Assembly (NCBI RefSeq): GCF_902829295.1
Contig: NZ_CADEPL010000016.1
Span: 62,001-126,000, forward strand
Direction of reading: 5' to 3'
DNA from: Vogesella oryzae
GTDB taxonomy: Bacteria; Pseudomonadota; Gammaproteobacteria; Burkholderiales; Chromobacteriaceae
Length of the DNA stretch: 64,000 bases
This document shows positions 57,744 through 64,000 of this stretch, piece by piece. Under the pieces are notes generated by a model. It was not told the origin of the DNA and did not search any database. It worked only from the letters and a program-made list of their open reading frames with translations. Position 1 is the stretch's first letter; each line of letters begins with the position of its first letter. The position numbers and the translations under genes are program-made.

Positions 57744-57771
57744 GCCTGCCCCGGCAGTGGCCAGGGCAGGC
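57744..57771. repeat. Inverted repeat downstream of dctP
   Basis: GCCTGCCC (57744-57751) and GGGCAGGC (57764-57771), a stable hairpin without a T-tract 11 bases after the dctP stop; possible message-end structure for the TRAP operon. Confidence 0.5.
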
Positions 57772-57781
57772 AGGCCCGGTG

Positions 57782-58795
57782 TTACTGTCCGCTCTTGCTC
57801 AGTGCGGACTGCAAATCGGCGAGTACGGTAGCACCACCGGCGGCGGCAAATTTGTCGAACGCCGGCTTGGCCTTGTCGCGCATGCGCTTGAGTTCGGCGT
57901 CGCTGACGTAGTTGATCTGCATGCCTTGCTGGGCCAGGAATTTCACGCTGCGCATCGCTTCGGCACGGGAGTCCTTGCGCTCGAACGCACGTGAAGAGTT
58001 GGCCGCATCCTGCAGTACTTTCTGTTCGTCACGGGACAGGCCATCCCACCACTTCTTGCTGACGGTAACGACCCACGGACTGTAGACGTGCTTGGTTACC
58101 GACAGGTATTTCTGCACCTCGTAGAACTTGCTGGACTGGATGGTGTTGACCGGGTTTTCCTGGCCGTCTACGGTCTTGGTTTCCAGCGCGGTAAACAGCT
58201 CGGAGAAGGCCATCGGCACCGCGTTGGCGCCAAAACTGTTGAACATGTCGATGTACACCGGGTTCTGCATCACCCGCAGTTTGATGCCCTGGAAGTCTTC
58301 GAAGCGGTTGATCGGATGCTTGGTGTTGGTCACATTGCGGAAACCGTTTTCCCAGTAGGTGAGGCCAACCAGTCCCTTGGCCGGCAGGCGACCGAGCAAC
58401 TTGCTACCGAAGGTGCCATCCAGCACGGTATCGGCTTCGCGCTCGTTGCTGAACAGGAACGGCAGGTCATAGACACCGAAGTCCTTGTCGACACCCACCA
58501 GGGTGGCGGTGGAGCCAACCATCATCTCCTGCGCGCCGCCGATCAGGGCATTCTGCATCTGGATGTCGTTGCCCAGACTGGCGGAGCCGAAACCTTTGAC
58601 CTTGAGCTTGCCGCCGGACAGCTTGGCAACTTCCTGGGCGAACATTTTCACGGCGCGGCCCTGGTTGCTGTCTTCGGCCAGACCGTAACCGAAGCGGATG
58701 ATGCGCGGCTTGATGTCGGCGGCGCCCGCCAGCGGCGACAGCAGTACGCCGGCGGCAATCAGGCTGAACAGCACGGGTTTGATGGTTGTTTTCAT
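57782..58795 (-). CDS. dctP: TRAP transporter substrate-binding protein
   Basis: A 337-residue periplasmic DctP-family protein with signal peptide MKTTIKPVLFSLIAAGVLLSPLAGAA. Family features: RFGYGLAEDSNQGRAVKMFAQEV at the mature start, the substrate-contacting arginine of GIKLRVMQNPVYIDMF near 178, and TVDGQENPVNTIQ near 217. It delivers substrate to DctQM. With gluconokinase in the same operon, a sugar acid such as gluconate is the likely ligand (inference). Confidence 0.92.
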   Translation of the reverse strand: MKTTIKPVLFSLIAAGVLLSPLAGAADIKPRIIRFGYGLAEDSNQGRAVKMFAQEVAKLSGGKLKVKGFGSASLGNDIQMQNALIGGAQEMMVGSTATLVGVDKDFGVYDLPFLFSNEREADTVLDGTFGSKLLGRLPAKGLVGLTYWENGFRNVTNTKHPINRFEDFQGIKLRVMQNPVYIDMFNSFGANAVPMAFSELFTALETKTVDGQENPVNTIQSSKFYEVQKYLSVTKHVYSPWVVTVSKKWWDGLSRDEQKVLQDAANSSRAFERKDSRAEAMRSVKFLAQQGMQINYVSDAELKRMRDKAKPAFDKFAAAGGATVLADLQSALSKSGQ

Positions 58796-58844
58796 GTCTC
58801 TCTCCTTGCTTGTGTGGGTTGCGGCTAAAACGTGTGGTGCGGGG

Positions 58845-60122
58845 TTAGCGGAAAAGATGTGCCGGCAGGGTAACGATTTCCGGCACTGCCACCAGCAGGC
58901 CCAGCAGGCCGACATAGGTGAGCAGGAACGGCCATACCCCGCGGGAGGCACTTTCCAGTGAAATACGGGCAACGCCGCTGACGACATTGAGTACGGTGCA
59001 GACGGGCGGCAGGATCAGGCCGATCGAGCCGACCAGGATGAACATCACGCCGAAATAGGTGGTGTCGATGCCGGCTTGTTGTGCCAGCGGCATCAGTACC
59101 GGCCCCAGTACCAGGATGGTGGGCGTCAGATCCATCACCGTGCCGATGACCAGCAGCAACAGCATCACCGCCGCCATCAGCAGGCGTGGCGACTGCATCA
59201 GCGGGCCAAGCAGCTCTGCTACCTGAGCGGGCAGGTCGGCAAGGGTAACCATGTAGGACGACACCATTGCCGCGGCGCACAGAAACATGACGGTGGCAGT
59301 AGTGCGGGCAGCATGGGCGAACACCGGGTGCAGGGCCGACAGCTTCAGCTCGCGATAAACGAACAGGCTGATCACCAGCGAATACATGGCGGCCACCACG
59401 GCGGCCTCGGTCGGCGTGAACAGGCCGCCGCGCAGGCCACCGATGATGATGACCGGCAGCAGCAGTGCCCAGACGCCATCCAGCAGGGCGTGGCGACGTT
59501 GTGCCCAGCTTTGTTTCGGCTGCGGTACTACCTGCATGCCACGCGACACCAGCAGCCAGGTGATGACCAGCCCGATGCCCATCATCAGTCCCGGTACGAT
59601 GCCGGCCAGGAACAGGGCGGTAATCGAGGTGTTGGTGGTGACCCCGAAAATGATGAACGGCATGCTGGGAGGGATGATGGGGGCGATGATGCCGCCGGCC
59701 GCAATCAGGCCGGAGGCGCGGCCAACCGGATAGCCGTTATTGCGCATCATCGGGATCAGCAGTGTCGCCAGTGCGGCGGTGTCGGCAATGGCCGAGCCGG
59801 ATAGACTGGCCAGCAGTACGGAAGCCGCGATGGCGACAAAACCCAGGCCGCCGGGAATGTGGCCGACAAAGGCCACTGCCAGGTTGATGATGCGGCGGGA
59901 CAGGCCGCCGGCATTCATCAGTTCGCCAGCCAGGATGAAGAATGGCACCGCCATTAGTGGAAAGTTGTCGGCGCCGGCCAACAGGTTTTGCGCCACCAGC
60001 TGGGCATCGAAGAAATCCAGGTGGAACATCAGGGCAATGCCGGTCAGCATCAGGGCGAAGGCCACAGGCATGCCAAGCGCCATGCAGGCAAACAGGACGG
60101 CCAGAAAAATCGCGATGGTCAT
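58845..60122 (-). CDS. dctM: TRAP transporter large permease
   Basis: A 425-residue membrane protein with about 12 predicted helices (PVAFALMLTGIALMF..., SLSGSAIADTAALATLLIPMM), the hallmark of DctM proteins and the transport core of TRAP systems. Separated from dctQ by nine bases and from dctP by about 50. Confidence 0.93.
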   Translation of the reverse strand: MTIAIFLAVLFACMALGMPVAFALMLTGIALMFHLDFFDAQLVAQNLLAGADNFPLMAVPFFILAGELMNAGGLSRRIINLAVAFVGHIPGGLGFVAIAASVLLASLSGSAIADTAALATLLIPMMRNNGYPVGRASGLIAAGGIIAPIIPPSMPFIIFGVTTNTSITALFLAGIVPGLMMGIGLVITWLLVSRGMQVVPQPKQSWAQRRHALLDGVWALLLPVIIIGGLRGGLFTPTEAAVVAAMYSLVISLFVYRELKLSALHPVFAHAARTTATVMFLCAAAMVSSYMVTLADLPAQVAELLGPLMQSPRLLMAAVMLLLLVIGTVMDLTPTILVLGPVLMPLAQQAGIDTTYFGVMFILVGSIGLILPPVCTVLNVVSGVARISLESASRGVWPFLLTYVGLLGLLVAVPEIVTLPAHLFR

Positions 60123-60131
60123 GTTGTCTCC

Positions 60132-60647
60132 TTAGAGGTCCTGGCCGCAGTGTTCGCCCGGGGTGCCCGGGATGTGGGCATCGGCCGGGCGCAGCATCAG
60201 GCGGAACAGGTTGCCGGCCACCAGCCCCAGCATGGCGGTGGCTGACAGCAGTCCGGCGGCCGAGAACAGCGCCATCGGAAAGCCGAGTACGGTAGAGAAG
60301 GTGTGCAGGCCGATCTGGGTCTGGTTCCAGCTGCCCTGCAGGAAGAGCCATAGCGCGTACAGCATCAGCAGGTGGCTGACGATGGCGCAGAGACGGCGCA
60401 GCGGCGCCGGCAGGCGCGCCTGCAGCATGTCTACCCCCAGGTGGGTCTGCTGTCGCAGTGCGAGTACAGCGCCGAGAAATACCAGCCAGACAAACATCAG
60501 CCGCGAGACTTCCTCGGCGGCGGCAAAGCCGGTGTTGAAGGCGTAGCGCAGTACCACATTGCCGAACACCAGCGTCACCATGGTGGCGAGGGCGAGCGTC
60601 ATCAGCCATTCCAGCAGCCGCTCCAGCCGGTTGAGTGCTTTAGTCAT
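60132..60647 (-). CDS. dctQ: TRAP transporter small permease
   Basis: A 171-residue DctQ protein with four predicted helices (LMTLALATMVTLVFGNVVLRY, RLMFVWLVFLGAVLALRQQTHL). The start overlaps the stop of gntK by eight bases, implying coupled expression. Confidence 0.9.
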   Translation of the reverse strand: MTKALNRLERLLEWLMTLALATMVTLVFGNVVLRYAFNTGFAAAEEVSRLMFVWLVFLGAVLALRQQTHLGVDMLQARLPAPLRRLCAIVSHLLMLYALWLFLQGSWNQTQIGLHTFSTVLGFPMALFSAAGLLSATAMLGLVAGNLFRLMLRPADAHIPGTPGEHCGQDL

Positions 60648-61164
60648 GGCAACTCCTTGTCTGGGCGAGTTGTTGCAGCAGGGACTGCAGCAACTGCTCC
60701 ACGGGTTGGTCGATGTCTATCGTTATTGCCGGCTCGTCAGCGGCAGGCGGCTCCAGGTCGGCCAGCTGGCTGTCCAGCAGGGTGGTTGGCATGAAGTGAT
60801 CGGCGCGTGCCTGCATGCGGGTTTCTATCAGTTCACGCTTGCCATGCAAGTGGATGAACAGCAGCGTCGGGTCGCCGCTCTGCAGCAGCTGGCGGTACTT
60901 GCGTTTCAGTGCCGAGCAGGACAGCACCATGGGCTGCTGTTGCTCGCGTGCCCGTGCTATCTGGTCGCGCAGCGTTTCCAGCCATTGCTTGCGATCTTGG
61001 TCGGTAAGCGGGGTGCCGGCTTCCATGCGCTGGATGTTGGCCGCAGGATGGAAGTTGTCGCCTTCGACAAAGCTAAACCCGAGCATCTGGGCCAGCTTTT
61101 CGCCGATGACGCTTTTGCCGCTGCCGCAGACACCCATTAGCACGATTGTCGTGATTTTGTTCAT
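60640..61164 (-). CDS. gntK: Gluconokinase
   Basis: A 174-residue kinase phosphorylating gluconate to 6-phosphogluconate. The P-loop is GVCGSGKSVIGEKLA near residues 12-26; EGDNFHP near 35 and the HLHGKRELIETRMQAR segment near 111 belong to the GntK family. It is the first gene of the gntK-dctQ-dctM-dctP unit, and its start codon lies within a GntR-type operator (61163-61178). Confidence 0.94.
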   Translation of the reverse strand: MNKITTIVLMGVCGSGKSVIGEKLAQMLGFSFVEGDNFHPAANIQRMEAGTPLTDQDRKQWLETLRDQIARAREQQQPMVLSCSALKRKYRQLLQSGDPTLLFIHLHGKRELIETRMQARADHFMPTTLLDSQLADLEPPAADEPAITIDIDQPVEQLLQSLLQQLAQTRSCHD

Positions 61165-61178
61165 GTTAGCGTTAACAT
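61163..61178. promoter_or_regulatory. GntR-type operator over the gntK start
   Basis: ATGTTAGCGTTAACAT, a 16-base near-palindrome; its first three bases are the minus-strand gntK ATG's complement. From memory it resembles the LacI-family gluconate repressor box ATGTTA-N4-TAACAT. Confidence 0.8.
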
Positions 61179-61253
61179 CGGTTGTTTTAAAAAAACCGCT
61201 GATCGGCGGTGGTTGCCATCTGCGGGGCAGATGAGTGCTTGGTTGAAATTCAG

Positions 61254-61265
61254 GTTAGCGCTAAC
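61254..61265. promoter_or_regulatory. Second GntR-type operator, perfect palindrome
   Basis: GTTAGCGCTAAC, a perfect 12-base palindrome about 90 bases from the first operator and 73 bases upstream of gntR. Two sites in the divergent region suggest looping and auto-repression. Confidence 0.82.
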
Positions 61266-61337
61266 ATTGGGTGCCGTAAAGAACATTACATCGTGCAATG
61301 CAGCATGGTGTGACGTTATCACCACCTCCCAGCTAGA

Positions 61338-62366
61338 ATGCCAGTCATGACTGCACGCAAACCCCGAATCGGCCAGAGCCGTGCCACATTGAGCGACGTT
61401 GCCGCCCATGTTGGCGTCAGTGCCATTACCATTTCCCGCGCGCTGAACAAGCCTGATCTGGTGAGTGAAGCCTTGCGGCAGCGTATCGATGAGGCAGTGC
61501 GCTTGTTGGGGTATGTGCCGAACCGTGCAGCGAGGGCGTTGGCTTCCACCAAGTCCAACAGCATCGTGGTGCTGGTGCCGTCGCTGTCCAACGCGGTGTT
61601 TGTCGATACTCTTGCTGCGGTTCATGACAAGTTGTATCCGGCGGGCTACCAGATGCTGATCGGTGATACGCGCTATTCGCCCGAACAGGAAGAAAAGTTG
61701 CTGCGCACCTATCTGGAGTACAACCCGGATGGCATTTTACTGACCGGCTTCGACCAGACGCCGGCTGCGCAACAGCTGTTGGCCGCAAGCAATATCCCCA
61801 CCGTGCACATGATGGAACTGGATGAGGGGGGGCGTCCTTGCGTCGGCTTTTCCCAGTTTGATAGCGGCTATGCGTTGACATCGCTGTTGCTTGCCAAGGG
61901 GTATCGTCGTATCGCGTTCCTGGCAGCGCAGCTGGATCCACGCACACTGAGGCGTGGTGACGGTTATCGGGCTGCGCTGCAGCAGGCCGGGCTGTATGAC
62001 GCCAGTCGGGAGTTGACCGAGCCGAATCCGTCGTCGGTGGGAATGGGGGGCGGCTTGCTGGCACGTTTGCTGGCGCAGGCGCCGGATTGTGATGCCGTAT
62101 TCTGCAATAACGACGACCTGGCCGTCGGTGTGCTGTTCGAGGCCCAGCGGCGTGGTATTCGTGTGCCGCAGGATTTGGCCATTGCCGGCTTCAATAATCT
62201 GGACATGTCGGCGTGGAGCAATCCGGCCATTACTACCGTGGCAACCCCCCGTTATGCGACCGGATCAGAGGCCGCCGATATGCTGCTGGCGCTGATGGCA
62301 GGGCGGCAACCGGCGTCGCTAAAGGTAGACCTTGGCTTCGAGTTGCTGGCGCGTGACAGCACCTGA
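61338..62366 (+). CDS. gntR: LacI-family gluconate repressor
   Basis: A ~342-residue repressor. The N-terminal LacI helix-turn-helix is TLSDVAAHVGVSAITISRALNKPDLVS near residues 17-43 with the hinge helix near 55-65 (YVPNRAARALAS). A periplasmic-binding-fold sensor domain follows. It is divergent from gntK and has two operators between. Start uncertain: ATG at 61338 or 61347, both with weak ribosome sites. Gluconate or 6-phosphogluconate as inducer is inferred. Confidence 0.9.
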   Translation: MPVMTARKPRIGQSRATLSDVAAHVGVSAITISRALNKPDLVSEALRQRIDEAVRLLGYVPNRAARALASTKSNSIVVLVPSLSNAVFVDTLAAVHDKLYPAGYQMLIGDTRYSPEQEEKLLRTYLEYNPDGILLTGFDQTPAAQQLLAASNIPTVHMMELDEGGRPCVGFSQFDSGYALTSLLLAKGYRRIAFLAAQLDPRTLRRGDGYRAALQQAGLYDASRELTEPNPSSVGMGGGLLARLLAQAPDCDAVFCNNDDLAVGVLFEAQRRGIRVPQDLAIAGFNNLDMSAWSNPAITTVATPRYATGSEAADMLLALMAGRQPASLKVDLGFELLARDST

Positions 62367-62527
62367 TTGCGACCTGGTGAAACTTGCCGGCGGCAAGGCG
62401 GTCTAGCCAGTCGCCGGCGCGTGCTGTGCGTGTCGAATTTTGTTTCCTTCCGTCCCGAGTATCCGCTGTCGATGTGTATAATGGCGGGCTGCTTTTGTGG
62501 CATTTCACCACCCGACCCGATGTACCA

Positions 62528-63670
62528 ATGAAAAAAACGACTTCTCTGCTAATGGCTGCGACACTGTCGCTGGCCTCTCTGGCGCATGCCGCTACCGCTT
62601 TCGTTCCGCCGGTCCCAGAAATTGCCGGTAAGGCTTACTTCCTGACTGATTTCCAGAGTGGAACCACGGTTGCCTCGCTGGATGCGGACTCCCGCATCGA
62701 GCCGGCCTCTCTGACCAAGCTGATGACGGCCTACCTGACGTTCAAGGCGATCAAGGAAAAACGCCTGACGCTGGATCAGACGCTGACCGTGTCGCACAGC
62801 GGCTGGCAGGAAGAAGGCTCCCGCATGTTCCTGGATCCGAAGCATCCAGCCAAGGTGGATGACCTGATCAAGGGCATGATCGTGCAATCCGGTAACGATG
62901 CCTGCATCACGCTTGCCGAAGCCATCGCCGGCAGCGAACAGGTATTTGCCCAGCTGATGACGGCAGAAGCCAAGCGTCTGGGTATGGTGAATACCCAGTT
63001 CCGCAATGCCACCGGCCTGCCGGATCCGGAGCACTACACCACGGTGCATGATCTGGGCATTCTTGCTGCGGCCATCATTCGCGATTTCCCCGAGTTCTAT
63101 CCGATTTACTCGATGAAGTCGTTCACTTACAACAACATTACGCAGCCTAACCGTAACCTGCTGCTGTTCCGCGATCCGAACGTGGATGGCATGAAGACCG
63201 GGCATACCGCCAGTGCAGGTTTCAACCTGATCGCGTCTAGCCATCGAGATGGGCGCCGCGTGATTTCGGTTGTGGTCGGTACGGCAAGTGAAGAAGCGCG
63301 CGCGGTAGAGAGCTCCAAGCTGCTCAATTACGCGCTGCAGTTCTTCGAGACGCCCAAGCTGTATGCAGCCGGCAAGGCGGTGAAAGAAATTGCGGTGTAC
63401 AAAGGTGCCAGCAAGCAATTGCCGGTCGGCTTTGCCAGCGATGTTTACGCGACTGTGCCGCGTGGCCAGTCCGGGCAGCTGAAGGCGGAGCTGAGCACCG
63501 TACAGCCGCTGATCGCGCCTATCAAGCAGGGGCAGCAAGTCGGCAAGCTGACCATCTCGCTGGATGGCAAGGTGCTGTCGGAAAAACCGGTGGTGGCGTT
63601 GCAGGGCGTGGAAGAAGGCGGCTTCTTTAGCCGCCTGTGGGACAGCATCAAGCTCTGGCTGGGCTGGTAA
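62528..63670 (+). CDS. dacC: D-alanyl-D-alanine carboxypeptidase (PBP5/6 type)
   Basis: A 380-residue periplasmic carboxypeptidase trimming peptidoglycan stem peptides. Signal peptide MKKTTSLLMAATLSLASLAHAA; active-site motifs SLTK (S61-K64), SGN (121-123) and KTG (223-225). The C-terminal region ends in an amphipathic membrane anchor (GFFSRLWDSIKLWLGW). The ATG at 62528 is chosen for the signal peptide; a 48-residue upstream frame is rejected. dacA and dacC cannot be distinguished by sequence alone here. Confidence 0.94.
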   Translation: MKKTTSLLMAATLSLASLAHAATAFVPPVPEIAGKAYFLTDFQSGTTVASLDADSRIEPASLTKLMTAYLTFKAIKEKRLTLDQTLTVSHSGWQEEGSRMFLDPKHPAKVDDLIKGMIVQSGNDACITLAEAIAGSEQVFAQLMTAEAKRLGMVNTQFRNATGLPDPEHYTTVHDLGILAAAIIRDFPEFYPIYSMKSFTYNNITQPNRNLLLFRDPNVDGMKTGHTASAGFNLIASSHRDGRRVISVVVGTASEEARAVESSKLLNYALQFFETPKLYAAGKAVKEIAVYKGASKQLPVGFASDVYATVPRGQSGQLKAELSTVQPLIAPIKQGQQVGKLTISLDGKVLSEKPVVALQGVEEGGFFSRLWDSIKLWLGW

Positions 63671-63675
63671 TTCCC

Positions 63676-63722
63676 GTGTTGGGCCGCATATAGGGCAGAT
63701 AGCTGCCCAGTGCGGCCAACAT
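63676..63722 (+). terminator. Hairpin after dacC using a word copy
   Basis: GGGCAG/CTGCCC (63693-63708) nested in GTTGGGCCGCA (near-copy with one inserted base, 63678-63688) and TGCGGCCAAC (63711-63720). A weak T-rich tail follows (ATTTGC). Confidence 0.72.
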
Positions 63723-63741
63723 TTGCAGTAATGGATGTGAT

Positions 63742-64000
63742 ATGAGCAAGCAAGTAACCGATATTAACGACGTGCTGGAGTTTCCGTGCCGCTTTCCCAT
63801 CAAGGTGATGGGCGAGAGCCATCCGGATTTCCAGCTGATCATGTTTGAAGTGGTGCGTGTGCATGCGCCCGATCTGGAACATGCGCACATCAGCGCGCGT
63901 GACAGCTCCAGCGGAAAGTATGTGTCCCTGACCATTACCGTAACCGCCACCTCGCGTGAGCACCTGGACAACATCTACCGCTCGCTGACCGGCCATGCGC
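63742..64000 (+). CDS. ybeD: YbeD-like (DUF493) protein, 3' end outside window
   Basis: The first ~86 residues, MSKQVTDINDVLEFPCRFPIKVMGESHPDFQLIMFEVV..., match the YbeD/DUF493 family, a small ferredoxin-like fold protein. In many proteobacteria it lies between dacA and lipB, which agrees with the preceding PBP gene. The frame is open at the window end. Function unproven. Confidence 0.88.
   Translation, partial: MSKQVTDINDVLEFPCRFPIKVMGESHPDFQLIMFEVVRVHAPDLEHAHISARDSSSGKYVSLTITVTATSREHLDNIYRSLTGHA

Overview
The window reads as a continuous, GC-rich, gene-dense chromosomal segment of a betaproteobacterium of the order Neisseriales. A Chromobacteriaceae-type organism (Vogesella/Chromobacterium relatives) is my inference from the gene set (GbcAB betaine demethylase, LptFG, GlnD, HolC, PepA, a YciB-YciI-BolA-PpiC operon), a Correia-like repeat, and a Neisseria-style short repeated word. 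No database search was possible. There are no phage, plasmid, rRNA, tRNA or CRISPR features.

Layout. (1) 1-9.2 kb: glycine betaine catabolism and uptake: electron-transfer flavoprotein subunits, Rieske oxygenase GbcA and reductase GbcB, an ABC transporter (ATPase, permease, choline/betaine-binding protein) and a GbdR-like AraC regulator. (2) 9.2-16.6 kb: a two-gene signalling operon: a REC-PAS-GGDEF-EAL protein and a 1623-residue CHASE/PAS hybrid kinase. (3) 16.8-19.9 kb: sdaA and glyA, with a tandem glycine riboswitch in front of glyA. (4) 20.2-26.9 kb: betA, betB, purU, carbonic anhydrase, moaA. (5) 27.1-34.3 kb: polyamine degradation (puuC, puuR, ald, puuD, puuA, spuC). (6) 34.4-47.5 kb: motB and followers, a conserved yciB-yciI-bolA-ppiC-ppiC operon, a DHH phosphoesterase, HAD phosphatase, orphan ParA, GMP reductase and an Aer-type receptor. 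(7) 47.5-56.1 kb: glnD, lptF/lptG, pepA-holC, then a junction where an unknown acidic protein and a gph-like phosphatase are both cut short. (8) 56.1-64 kb: ilvA, a TRAP transporter with gluconokinase and a GntR-type LacI repressor, a D-Ala-D-Ala carboxypeptidase and the start of ybeD.

Metabolic logic: regions 1, 3 and 4 form one route: choline -> betaine (BetA, BetB) -> dimethylglycine (GbcAB) -> (DMG and sarcosine steps outside the window, fed through the ETF) -> glycine -> serine (GlyA, glycine riboswitch) -> pyruvate (SdaA), with PurU draining formyl-tetrahydrofolate. Region 5 is a second nitrogen-scavenging route, in which alanine dehydrogenase can recycle the alanine made by SpuC.

The most striking signal is not a gene. 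The 10-mer GTTGGCCGCA, in either orientation, occurs about 41 times by hand count (its 8-mer core TTGGCCGC about 67 times), against well under one expected for the 10-mer at this base composition. It sits inside genes, often as Leu-Ala-Ala written with TTG, and between genes as inverted pairs that form terminator-like hairpins. This is how Neisseria DNA uptake sequences behave, but the word is different. A 112-bp element between betB and betA also resembles a Neisseria Correia element.
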